The notes: a model not told the origin generated them from the sequence alone. Shown: positions 18,058 through 27,583, numbered from the stretch's first letter. The stretch: 32,219 bases of DNA from Fidelibacterota bacterium (GCA_014240005.1 JAAZXT010000046.1:1-32219), one strand, 5' to 3'. Numbers and translations are program-made.

Positions 18058-19257
18058 ATGGATATTCAAAAAATAAGAGAACAGTTTCCTATTCTTCGCG
18101 AAAAAAATCGTGACAAAGATCTTATTTATCTTGATAGTGCTGCAACATCATTACGACCCGTATCTGTAATTGGTTCAGAAATACTATTCTATCAAGAATA
18201 TGGTGCTAGTATTCATAGGAGTGTTTATGAATTAGGCGAGAAAGCAACCAATGCCTATGAAAATACAAGAAAGAAAGTGGCTAAATTTATTGGATCAGAT
18301 AGCTCGGAATCTATTGTGTTTACAAAAAGTGCTACCGAATCAATTAATCTTGTGGCAGATGCCTGGGGTTTTAAAAATTTAAAAAAGGGGGATATCGTGC
18401 TTCTTACAGATATGGAGCATCACTCCAATATTGTCCCTTGGCAAATAATTTGTGATAAAACAGGTGCTAAAGTTCAATATATCAAGTCAACCAAGGATGG
18501 CACTCTTGATTTGCAAGAATTAGATGATGCATTAAATGAGAAAGTAAAAATTGTGAGCTTTACTCACGTATCTAATGTGTTTGGAACCATTAATCCAGCA
18601 AAAACTATTATCGATAAAGCACATAAAAATGGTTCATTAGTATTATTAGATGGATGCCAAAGTGCCCCTCATCTTAAGATAGATGTTAAAGAATTAGATT
18701 GTGATTTTTTTGTGTTTTCAGCTCATAAAATGTTAGGTCCAACAGGAGTAGGGGTTCTTTATGGTAAGACAGAAATTCTTGAAGATATGGATCCTTACCA
18801 GACTGGTGGTGGAATGATTAGAGATGTTACTATGGAAAAATCTAGTTGGAGTTGTCTGCCACATAAATTTGAAGCTGGTTCTCCTCCATCTGCACAAGTA
18901 TATGGAATGGGAGCAGCAATTGATTTTTTAAACTTATACCCATCAGAATATGAAAATGTTTTCCAATATGCATTAGAAAAAATGTACAAAGTTGATGGAA
19001 TCACAATTTATGGTAATGCCCCAGAAAGAACGTCAACCATTAGTTTCAATATTGATAATATTGCTTCATTAGATATCGCACAATTACTTGACTATGAAGG
19101 CATTACTGTTAGATCGGGTCATCACTGCTGTCAACCTCTCATGAAATCTTTAAATATTTTATCTTGTGCAAGAATTAGTTTTTATGTTTATAACACTACC
19201 GAAGAAGTCGATATCTTTATTGAGAAATTAAACGAAACGATTAAGAAACTAAGCTAA
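18058..19257 (+). CDS. sufS: SufS-type group II cysteine desulfurase
   Basis: 'YLDSAATSLRP', 'DMEHHSNIVPWQ', PLP-Lys region 'FFVFSAHKMLGPTGVGVLYG', 'VRSGHHCCQPLM'. Confidence 0.97.
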   Translation: MDIQKIREQFPILREKNRDKDLIYLDSAATSLRPVSVIGSEILFYQEYGASIHRSVYELGEKATNAYENTRKKVAKFIGSDSSESIVFTKSATESINLVADAWGFKNLKKGDIVLLTDMEHHSNIVPWQIICDKTGAKVQYIKSTKDGTLDLQELDDALNEKVKIVSFTHVSNVFGTINPAKTIIDKAHKNGSLVLLDGCQSAPHLKIDVKELDCDFFVFSAHKMLGPTGVGVLYGKTEILEDMDPYQTGGGMIRDVTMEKSSWSCLPHKFEAGSPPSAQVYGMGAAIDFLNLYPSEYENVFQYALEKMYKVDGITIYGNAPERTSTISFNIDNIASLDIAQLLDYEGITVRSGHHCCQPLMKSLNILSCARISFYVYNTTEEVDIFIEKLNETIKKLS

Positions 19258-19502
19258 TGGAAACTATCCTTTTAGATGATTTTTTGTCCGATGGCATGAT
19301 TAAAGAAAAAAAATTTCGTGCTCAAATAAAAACAATAGATTGGGAGTCATTTAGAAATAAAAAAGTTATGATTAAAGGGTGTGCCAGTGTACCAGTTCCT
19401 ACATGGGCCTATCTAATTATTGCATCACACTTATCGAACTATGCCAAAAATATTTATTTTGGTGAGCCGTGTGCAGCAATTCAAATTTATAATAGAAAAT
19501 AA
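19257..19502 (+). CDS. Short DUF2480-like protein (81 aa)
   Basis: 'MIKEKKFRAQIKTIDWESFRNKKVMIKGCASVPVPTWAYLIIASHLSNYAKNIYFGEPCAAIQIYNRK' resembles DUF2480 but is about half the length I recall for it. Coupled to sufS by TAATG. Confidence 0.7.
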   Translation: METILLDDFLSDGMIKEKKFRAQIKTIDWESFRNKKVMIKGCASVPVPTWAYLIIASHLSNYAKNIYFGEPCAAIQIYNRK

Positions 19503-19519
19503 AAACTTAAATTTTAGAG

Positions 19520-20434
19520 CTATCTGGCTTCCATAGATCTTACTTTTTTCAATAACTCAAGTGTAAGTTGTATGCCTTCCATCTCGCTGTGGCGAGTACC
19601 TTCATATTCGATTCCTACATACCCATGATAACCTGCGTTTAGAACAATCTTCATCATTTTAAAATAATCAGTCCCGGTTTCATTGCCATGCTTATCAAAT
19701 TCATGGCTTTTAGCACTAACGGCTTTTGCATATGGCATGATTTCTCTCATCCCATTATATCGATCATACCACTTGTCTTCTTCAAGTTTAAAATTACCAA
19801 AGTCTGGCAGGGTACCGACGCGAGGATGATCTACTTTTTCCATAACAGCGGATAACCATTTGCCATTGGATGAAAGTCCACCATGATTTTCAACAATTGT
19901 GTTAATGTTTAATGTGTCGCAAAACTCTGTAAGGCGATGTAAGCCATCGGTAGCTAATGCAATTTGGTCGTCATATGTACCAAAGCTTCGAGCATTCACG
20001 CGAATGGAATGGCATCCCAAATATTGAGCGGCTTCTGCCCATTTATAATGATTTTCAACTGCTTGTGTTCTTTTATTCGAATCTGGATCACCAATATTTC
20101 CTTCTCCATCACACATAATTAAAAGGCTTTTTACTCCTAGATCATCTGCTCTCATTTTCATTTCTTTGAGATAGGTAAGATTTTTTGCTTTATCAAAGAA
20201 AAAAGAGTTCACATACTCAACCGCTGAAATGTCGAATTTATTTTTTGCAATAGAATAAAAATCAAGATGGTCTATCTCTTTACTTTGTAAAGAACGATGT
20301 AGGGACCACTCAGCAAGTGATATTTTAAATGTTTTATTTGTATTAGAACCCAGAATAATAGGGTTTCCGAGTCCAGCAAGTGTAATTACCCCAGTAATTG
20401 TAGCAGATTGTTTAATGAAATCTCGACGCTTCAA
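19520..20434 (-). CDS. Sugar phosphate isomerase/epimerase-like TIM barrel with Tat-type signal
   Basis: N-terminal 'MKRRDFIKQSATITGVITLAGLG' (Tat-like); 'IVENHGGLSSNGKWLSAVMEKVDHPRVGTLPDFGNF' and 'GYHGYVGIEYEG' are typical of AP-endonuclease-2-like TIM barrels. Confidence 0.85.
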   Translation of the reverse strand: MKRRDFIKQSATITGVITLAGLGNPIILGSNTNKTFKISLAEWSLHRSLQSKEIDHLDFYSIAKNKFDISAVEYVNSFFFDKAKNLTYLKEMKMRADDLGVKSLLIMCDGEGNIGDPDSNKRTQAVENHYKWAEAAQYLGCHSIRVNARSFGTYDDQIALATDGLHRLTEFCDTLNINTIVENHGGLSSNGKWLSAVMEKVDHPRVGTLPDFGNFKLEEDKWYDRYNGMREIMPYAKAVSAKSHEFDKHGNETGTDYFKMMKIVLNAGYHGYVGIEYEGTRHSEMEGIQLTLELLKKVRSMEAR

Positions 20435-20435
20435 T

Positions 20436-21107
20436 TTACAGCCTGCGAATACGAATATTTTTATACCATATCAGTCCATGATCTCCTTGGAATCCAATAT
20501 GGCCTTCAGATGCTTTCGCAAATAAAGGCATTTTATTGAATTTGCTCTTTTTTACTAAGTCCCACATCATATCACTACCATAAACATATTCAACAATCTT
20601 TGTTCCATTTAACCAATGTTCTACATGGTTATTTTTTACTTTGATTCGCACCTGATTAAATTCACCAACTGGCTTGACAACATTGGCAGATGGAGCAATC
20701 AAAGCATATAGTGCACCAGCAGAAGTAAGTGTGTGTTTTCCATCTGTATGTTTTTCATCATCTACTATCTGCATTTCTGGTGCTGACTGCCAAATATAAT
20801 CTCCTTCTTCAGTTGCAAAATAGAAAATACCACTATTCCCTTTTTCGGGTACTTTCCATTCCAATTCTAACTCAAAATTTTTATAAACTTCCTCACTGAT
20901 TAAATCAATACCATGGCCTGGCACAGTTTTTAGTGTGCCATCAATAACTTCCCATGAGTCAGGAAATCCTGATTGTTTATATCCTCGAAGGCCTTTAACA
21001 GTTTTTCCATCAAAAAGAACAGTCCATTTCGAATTGGATGAAAAACCAACTATAATAAGAAGTGAGATTATTATAAATACTGTTAAAAGTATGTTAAGAT
21101 TTTTCAC
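20436..21107 (-). CDS. DUF1080 (3-keto-disaccharide hydrolase / concanavalin-like) secreted protein
   Basis: Hydrophobic N-terminus, then 'WTVLFDGKTVKGLRGYK...DSWEVIDGTLKTVPGHGIDLISEEVYKNFELELEWKVPEKGNSGIFYF'. Confidence 0.88.
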   Translation of the reverse strand: MKNLNILLTVFIIISLLIIVGFSSNSKWTVLFDGKTVKGLRGYKQSGFPDSWEVIDGTLKTVPGHGIDLISEEVYKNFELELEWKVPEKGNSGIFYFATEEGDYIWQSAPEMQIVDDEKHTDGKHTLTSAGALYALIAPSANVVKPVGEFNQVRIKVKNNHVEHWLNGTKIVEYVYGSDMMWDLVKKSKFNKMPLFAKASEGHIGFQGDHGLIWYKNIRIRRL

Positions 21108-21110
21108 AGA

Positions 21111-22361
21111 TCAATCTTTTGGGTTCCATTCACCTCGTGCTACCGCAGGTTTGAATGTGTCAATGTCTGCATTGGGGAGTTGTATCGTTTTTCCTTGTTC
21201 TGCGCTCATATAGGCAGCCATAAGCAATCGTGTCACTTCTAAACCATCATCAAAGTTTTCTTCGGGGCGCTTACCATTCATAAAAGATTGTACCATATGC
21301 CTATTTTCAGCTGTATATCCATAGACTTCTGCTTCGTTACTAACCACGGGCATTCCACCAGATTCTGCATTCTGTTTTTCAACAAGATCTTCACCTTCTG
21401 AACCAGTCACCTTTCGACTAAAGAATACCTTTAAATCTGGATCCAATGTATTAACAAACATAGAATATTCTGGTCCAAATAGTTCCATACTCAGACGTAA
21501 TCCTTCACCTACAAAACACCAGGATGTGGTAGTTTCAACAATTAGTTTATTGTTATCTTCATCTAAATACTCAATTAAGGAACGAGCAAAATCTTCAGAT
21601 GGACGTTTTGAATAATCTGTTTTCCCATCACTATTATCAGATAAAATTTTTACATATTCGGGGCGCTGCCATTTCAGACAATCTGTATGTGCATTAATAC
21701 TGATTGGTGTGATGGAATCACGAGGTTTTCCTGGTTCCGTTAACATAAACCGTGCTTCTTCAACAGAATGGCACATCATATCATTTAAAACACCACCACC
21801 TTGTAGAGATCCTTCCCAAAACCATGGCATATGGGGACCACTATGCTCTTCAGCTGCCCGTGCTAAGTAAGGGCGACCAGTGGTTGCTGCACCTCTAGCC
21901 CAAACAATCTCTTTTCCACGAGCAATAGAAGGAGCAAAAATTTGGTTTTCTAGGTATCCATCCAAAAGATTTACACTTTGAGTTAGTTCTAAAACTCTTT
22001 TTGCTTCCTCCACATTTCGACCCAAAGGTTTTTCACATGTTACCCCAATTAGTTCACCTTTTCCAGACGATATAGCGCTAGCAATTTCTTCAAATGCTTC
22101 GATTCTTGCAAAATTTGGAGAGCATACCCATAAAGCATGGATATTAGGATCGGCAATCATATCAGTAATAGAATCATACGCTTTTGCATTATTACCTACA
22201 CCGATGGTTCGTGCTAGGGTGGCTGATTCTTCAGCAGATGCTTTTGTGCGAGATACAATACCTATCACATCTGCATCTCGTACTCCAACTAAAGATTGGA
22301 TATGAAAGCGGGTAATAAAACCGCCCCCAATAAAGCCAATACCTAATCTATTTTGTCCCAT
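21111..22361 (-). CDS. Gfo/Idh/MocA family oxidoreductase (no export signal)
   Basis: 'LGIGFIGGGFITRFHIQSLVGVRDADVIGIVSRT', 'GVTCEKPLGRNVEEAKRVLEL'. Confidence 0.9.
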   Translation of the reverse strand: MGQNRLGIGFIGGGFITRFHIQSLVGVRDADVIGIVSRTKASAEESATLARTIGVGNNAKAYDSITDMIADPNIHALWVCSPNFARIEAFEEIASAISSGKGELIGVTCEKPLGRNVEEAKRVLELTQSVNLLDGYLENQIFAPSIARGKEIVWARGAATTGRPYLARAAEEHSGPHMPWFWEGSLQGGGVLNDMMCHSVEEARFMLTEPGKPRDSITPISINAHTDCLKWQRPEYVKILSDNSDGKTDYSKRPSEDFARSLIEYLDEDNNKLIVETTTSWCFVGEGLRLSMELFGPEYSMFVNTLDPDLKVFFSRKVTGSEGEDLVEKQNAESGGMPVVSNEAEVYGYTAENRHMVQSFMNGKRPEENFDDGLEVTRLLMAAYMSAEQGKTIQLPNADIDTFKPAVARGEWNPKD

Positions 22362-22368
22362 TTTATAA

Positions 22369-23571
22369 CTACTCTTTAGAATTCAACTTATCTTTAAATC
22401 CAATAAAGAAATATACAATTACCACAGTGGTCATAACAGCAAAAACTAACCAAAACTGTTGCCAGCTTTGAACAGACAATGCTGTTTGGCCCTTTAATAA
22501 TAAATTATAAATATAGCCAGCAACTTGAGCTCCAACAAACATGCCCAACCCATAGGTGATTAAAACTAAGAATCCTTGTGCTTGACTTCTTATATCAGCT
22601 GTTGATTTCTTATCAACATAAACTTGTCCTGCAACAAAAAATAAATCATAGCAAATTCCATGGAAGATTATGCCTAAGAAAACCAATGATATAGTTCCTG
22701 TTGATGCAGATACTGCAAATAGAACATATCGAACAGCCCAAGCAAGCATTCCCCCTAAGAGAATATATTTAACTCCATACCGAGCAAATAATAATGGTAA
22801 GATTAACATAAAAAGTACTTCAGACATTTGTCCAAGTGTCATTTTGGCCGCCACGTCTTCAATATTCATATCCCCAACAAATATGGGTGCATAGCTATAA
22901 TATGCAGCTAAAGGAATGCAAATTAAAAAAGAAGATAATGCAAATACAAAAAATGATTTTGATTTAAGTTTATTCAAAGCATTTAAACCAATAATATCTT
23001 TAAAAGAAACAAGGGCATCTTTGCCTAACAGCGGAGGAGTTTTAGGCAAAATAAAGCTATAAAAACCCAAAAATATCCCAGCAGCCCCAGCAATATAAAA
23101 TGGAGTAGCAGTCTTATCTGCATGCAAAATCCCACTTACCAAAATACCAACAACAATCCAACCCAATGTTCCAAAAACACGGATAAGGGGGAATTGTTTC
23201 TCTTGGTTATCAACATGGCGAAAAGCTATAGAATTAGCAAGTCCCAAAGTCGGCATATAACAAATCATGTGCATAGCTAACATTAAAATAAATATCGTAG
23301 GTTTAGATGTGAAAAGGGGGGTTAAAAGCAAAAAACAACCACTTAAAATATGAAGTATTCCTAATATTTTTTCGGCATTAAAATAACGATCAGCAACAAA
23401 ACCAAGAAAAAACGGGGATATAATAGCTGCAATAGGACTGACGGAATAGGCCCAAGATATGATAGCCTCCATATTATTATCTTTCATAAAACTTCCGACA
23501 GTAACATACCAGCCTCCCCAAACAAAAAATTGAAGAAACATCATTATTCCTAAACGGAAATTTATTGTCAT
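22369..23571 (-). CDS. MFS transporter, nucleoside:H+ symporter-like
   Basis: 'LGIMMFLQFFVWGGWYVTVGSFM' N-terminus and about 12 hydrophobic segments. Confidence 0.85.
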   Translation of the reverse strand: MTINFRLGIMMFLQFFVWGGWYVTVGSFMKDNNMEAIISWAYSVSPIAAIISPFFLGFVADRYFNAEKILGILHILSGCFLLLTPLFTSKPTIFILMLAMHMICYMPTLGLANSIAFRHVDNQEKQFPLIRVFGTLGWIVVGILVSGILHADKTATPFYIAGAAGIFLGFYSFILPKTPPLLGKDALVSFKDIIGLNALNKLKSKSFFVFALSSFLICIPLAAYYSYAPIFVGDMNIEDVAAKMTLGQMSEVLFMLILPLLFARYGVKYILLGGMLAWAVRYVLFAVSASTGTISLVFLGIIFHGICYDLFFVAGQVYVDKKSTADIRSQAQGFLVLITYGLGMFVGAQVAGYIYNLLLKGQTALSVQSWQQFWLVFAVMTTVVIVYFFIGFKDKLNSKE

Positions 23572-23593
23572 TTGTTCACCTTAAGATAGCTGA

Positions 23594-25186
23594 TTAAATC
23601 AATTTTCGATTGACTGGGTCCCATTCAATTCTTCGACCAGTTAAATATGATTCTGTAGCCATATGACAAGTAACACCTTCATGAAGTGCCATCTCAATAT
23701 TACATTTAGGCTGTCCTCCACTTCTAATTGAATCCAGCCAGTCTTTAACATGAAGATGAGTTGGGTCAACTCGTTTTCCTTCTCTATAAGTATACAGAAG
23801 CCCTTTATTCGCAAAGTATTTAGAAGTTGCGGATGTTACACCATCGATTTGCTTTGAGCCAGGAGAATAGGTGTAAATTGGATATTTTGAATTTATAATA
23901 CCTTGTTCAAGACGTTCTTTGTATTGCGTTGATTGAGAATCTGCTGTTACAATAAATCCATGCACAGATCCACCTCCGCTTTGACCCCCCATTTGCATAG
24001 TAGCATCGTGGCCCATGATTCGATTCCCACGCGCTTCATTACTCGAAAGTGATGCACTATAAAGAACAGTTAAATCTTTATCTGGATATTCAAAAGTTGC
24101 ATTCCAAACATCTGGAACATCGCGTCCATCTTTGTAAAAGTAAATTCCCCCTGTCGAAGATGAATATTTTGGAATTCCCAAATCCATAATTTGATTGATA
24201 GCATCAAAATCATGTGATAATAAATCACCCGAAAGACCAGTACCATAATCAAACCAACAACGCCAACGGAAAAATCGTTTAAGTGCCTCTTCACCAAATG
24301 GTATTTTATTAGGCGCTGGCTCTTGGAATGTATCCCAATCAATCGTTTGAGCATTGCCTTCGGGATGAATACCCCAAACCCAAGCTCCCCATGGAGAATT
24401 ACGGTTTGTAGTTAACTCCACTAGATTTATTGTACCCAATAAGCCTTGTTGAACGATTTGTTTTGCTTTCTCATTGGCTTCTACCTGTCTATTCTGATGG
24501 CCAAGTTGAAATGTAATTCCAGTTTCTTTTACAACATCATAAACTTTGATTGTTTCTTCAAATGTTCTGGTTAATCCTTTTTCGCAATAAACATGTTTTC
24601 CTGCTTTTGCAGCGTCGATTGTAATGCGGGAATGCCAATGATCTGGAGTAGCAATGATTACAGCATCAATATCATCATTGGCTAAAAGATCTTTATAATG
24701 GCGATATCTTGTAGCAGTTTTTTTTGGTTTCCCACCAGGTCGCACTTCATTTTGAGAAGCATCTAGACCTTGTTCTGCACGTACATCAAACAAGTCACAA
24801 ACCCCCACAAGTGAGCAATTCAAATCTTCTTGATCCATAAATGTTTTAAATTGTTTATCCAATTTATTTTTTCGTGCATTCTCAGCTACGGTAGTAGTCC
24901 AACCCGTAGTGGCAAACCCCGCACCACGAACCAAGTGTCCACCTCGACCGCCATAACCAATAATACCAATATTTAAATGTTTACTATCTGAAAGACCTTT
25001 GATAATGGCCGGTGCCGATTTCTCTTGAACCAAACCAGAAAGGATATTTGATTTTTTTAATGTGTCTCTGCGTATTTTTCGCCAAAGCTGAGAAAGAAAC
25101 AGACCAAATACTGGTACAGTTGCAAGCCCTTTTAATAATTCTCGACGGTCCAAATCATTACTTTGCTGTTTATTATTTTCACTCAT
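23594..25186 (-). CDS. Gfo/Idh/MocA family oxidoreductase with Tat-type signal
   Basis: 'DRRELLKGLATVPVFGLFL' N-terminus; 'LNIGIIGYGGRGGHLVRGAGFATTGWT', 'DAVIIATPDHWHSRITIDAAKAGKHVYCEKGLTRTFEETIKVYD'. Confidence 0.92.
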   Translation of the reverse strand: MSENNKQQSNDLDRRELLKGLATVPVFGLFLSQLWRKIRRDTLKKSNILSGLVQEKSAPAIIKGLSDSKHLNIGIIGYGGRGGHLVRGAGFATTGWTTTVAENARKNKLDKQFKTFMDQEDLNCSLVGVCDLFDVRAEQGLDASQNEVRPGGKPKKTATRYRHYKDLLANDDIDAVIIATPDHWHSRITIDAAKAGKHVYCEKGLTRTFEETIKVYDVVKETGITFQLGHQNRQVEANEKAKQIVQQGLLGTINLVELTTNRNSPWGAWVWGIHPEGNAQTIDWDTFQEPAPNKIPFGEEALKRFFRWRCWFDYGTGLSGDLLSHDFDAINQIMDLGIPKYSSSTGGIYFYKDGRDVPDVWNATFEYPDKDLTVLYSASLSSNEARGNRIMGHDATMQMGGQSGGGSVHGFIVTADSQSTQYKERLEQGIINSKYPIYTYSPGSKQIDGVTSATSKYFANKGLLYTYREGKRVDPTHLHVKDWLDSIRSGGQPKCNIEMALHEGVTCHMATESYLTGRRIEWDPVNRKLI

Positions 25187-25198
25187 ACTACATTTCCT

Positions 25199-25728
25199 CT
25201 AATTTGACTTGGTGAATAATCGATCTAGACCAATTATATGACCAGTAGGGAATGTATACATTACCCACAGAGCACAGGCCTCAATTAAATTTTTATTTAC
25301 AATAATATAACTGCCCTCTCCGGGTCTGGAATATTCTAAACCAAGAAAAGGAGGTGCAAAAAGATAGTATAACATTACAAATCCCATCCCTACTAAAGCA
25401 GAATAGCGACTAAATAAACCTAAAACAAGGGATACGCCAACCAAAGTTAAGCCCCACATATTCACAAAATCTGATATTGTCAATAAGGTCGGGTTAGATG
25501 CAATGGTTTCGGCTAATCCTGAAAATATCCATTTCGAATCCAATAAATAAGCAGCTGAAGACCAATATGGATTGAGTATTTTTGAAACACCTTCATATAA
25601 AAAATGCCAACCAATAAGAACTCTCAAAGTAACGAGTCCATATAGCTGACACTTATTGTTTATGATTGATGAATCTAAATTATTTAAATTGATTTTGAAA
25701 TTTAAGGAAAAAAAATTTATATGCCAAC
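25199..25728 (-). CDS. DoxX family membrane protein (start codon uncertain)
   Basis: 'LVTLRVLIGWHFLYEGVSKILNPYWSSAAYLLDSKWIFSGL...GLFSRYSALVGMGFVMLYYLFAPP'. The track's 25834 start lies in the neighbouring gene; the 5' boundary here is approximate because I found no in-frame ATG. Confidence 0.75.
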
Positions 25729-27582
25729 TTAAGATAGATTCTCTGCAACAATATCTGCTACATCTTTTACTTTGATGGGCTCCTGCCCAGCAGGAGTAAG
25801 TGGGCCAACGCCTTGATTCATCATACCATAACAAAAATTACAACCTGTTACCACTGTATCTGTTTTAGACTCAATAACTTGCTCTGCTCTTAATAAGTGA
25901 GTACGTCCTTCTCCGCTGTCTTTCTTCCACCACAGTGCTCCTCCAGCTCCACAACATAAAGTTTCTTTTCCATTCTCATCTAATTCAAAAAAATCTGGCG
26001 CAGCAGCTTTAATGGCATTTCTTGGAGCACTAACTTCATCAAGCGTCCTAGAAAGATTACAAGGATCATGGTAAGTTACTCTCTCAAGAGAGCCTGGATT
26101 AATAGTAATTTTACCTTGATCTAATAACTCTGAAATCACCTGAGTATGATGCTTTACTTCATATTTAATTTCATGATACTTGCTATATTCTTTTTGAAGG
26201 TTCACTACACAATGCGGGCACATAGTAGTGACATTTTTGACCTTGTTTAATTCTTCGACATTTTGATCCATCAATAATTGGTATGTTAATTTATCGCCTA
26301 ATTTATTTGCAGGATCTCCAGAACATTGCTCATTGCTAAGCACTCCATATGTGACTCCAGCTGAATCTAGAATCTTAGTAAAATTCTTTACAGAGCTTAC
26401 AAAATTTGGGTCCATAGCATGTTTAGCAAAACAACCTAACCAGAGCACTAATTCTTTATCACTAGTATATGCTGGCAATTGTTGGAGCAACTCGCTTGAT
26501 GATGCTCCTTCCGTATTACCTGTCTCTTGTAAGTTGCGTAATAATTTTTGATACTCCTGAGGAACATCTCCTTCAGCTAATACTTGAAAACTTCTAATTT
26601 CATCGGCTTTTTCTACATGGTTCCCTACAGGACATACCTCTGTACAAGCTTGACATGTTGTACATTCCCATCCTGCCTCTACATTGATTTTATCAACTAC
26701 ATTTACGTCACCAGAATCCAGCATAGGTTGTTTTAAATTTAGTATAAAATGATATTTTGGATCTAAAATTCCTCCACCTCTATTTGCAGGACATACATCT
26801 GTACATCTTCCACATTCAACACATGTAAAGATGTCTAATGCTTGATCTTTGCTCAGTCTTGATAAATCTAATAGCAAATTATCTAGTTCTTCTTCGGATG
26901 CTTCTAAATCTATCGGTATAGCTGGATGATGAGGTATTTCAAATGGCCTTAAAAAAATATTAAAGGGGGATAAAACCAAATGCATATGCTTTGATTTAGG
27001 AATTAGAAATAAGAATCCACCAATAACTCCTGAGTGTATCCACCAATTTACTTTAAAAGCTACTGGATTTTTGAGTAGATGTAGCTCATCAATTAGATAT
27101 GTTAACATTAGAGTCACAATAAATATAGTAACCACTCCAGAGGTAGCAGAGAATTTACCCAAAGCTTCTGGCTTTAAAATAAATCTACGGTAGGCTAACC
27201 CCATAATACCAAATGCACATAAAAATGCCCATGGTCCTCCAAATAATCTAAAATACCAAAAACGAAACGTTTCATTAAAGAGGTGGATTCCAAATGCCAT
27301 CAAGAAATGATTAATTGTTATTAATCCAAAAAAGATAAATCCATACATCACAAACGCATGCATTATTCCAGCAGATTTTCTTCCTCCACTTGCAACTTTT
27401 TTATGTAAAATGACTTCGTTAAAAACTCTTAATAATCGATCCGAAAGTTGATCGATGCTAAAATCAGACTTACCCTTTAAAACAATTTTTAAACGTAAGA
27501 GTAGTTGATATAGGAAAAAAGATAGGCCGGAAGATAAAAATAAGATTAAAACTATTTGTTCTAATAGAGAAAATTTTATCAT
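25729..27582 (-). CDS. Membrane-bound HdrD-like (Fe-S) oxidoreductase
   Basis: N-terminal multi-TM domain, two ferredoxin motifs 'CVECGRCTDVCP' and 'CTTCQACTEVCP', then Cys-rich domains 'LGCFAKHAMDP...EQCSGDPANKLG...MCPHC' and 'DPCNLSRTLDE...CCGAGGALWW...GCNFC'. Confidence 0.9.
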   Translation of the reverse strand: MIKFSLLEQIVLILFLSSGLSFFLYQLLLRLKIVLKGKSDFSIDQLSDRLLRVFNEVILHKKVASGGRKSAGIMHAFVMYGFIFFGLITINHFLMAFGIHLFNETFRFWYFRLFGGPWAFLCAFGIMGLAYRRFILKPEALGKFSATSGVVTIFIVTLMLTYLIDELHLLKNPVAFKVNWWIHSGVIGGFLFLIPKSKHMHLVLSPFNIFLRPFEIPHHPAIPIDLEASEEELDNLLLDLSRLSKDQALDIFTCVECGRCTDVCPANRGGGILDPKYHFILNLKQPMLDSGDVNVVDKINVEAGWECTTCQACTEVCPVGNHVEKADEIRSFQVLAEGDVPQEYQKLLRNLQETGNTEGASSSELLQQLPAYTSDKELVLWLGCFAKHAMDPNFVSSVKNFTKILDSAGVTYGVLSNEQCSGDPANKLGDKLTYQLLMDQNVEELNKVKNVTTMCPHCVVNLQKEYSKYHEIKYEVKHHTQVISELLDQGKITINPGSLERVTYHDPCNLSRTLDEVSAPRNAIKAAAPDFFELDENGKETLCCGAGGALWWKKDSGEGRTHLLRAEQVIESKTDTVVTGCNFCYGMMNQGVGPLTPAGQEPIKVKDVADIVAENLS

Positions 27583-27583
27583 G

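Noticed and set aside
24070-24354. 94 aa same-strand ORF inside the Tat-signal Gfo/Idh gene
   Set aside because: Alternative frame fully nested in a strong CDS; no independent support.
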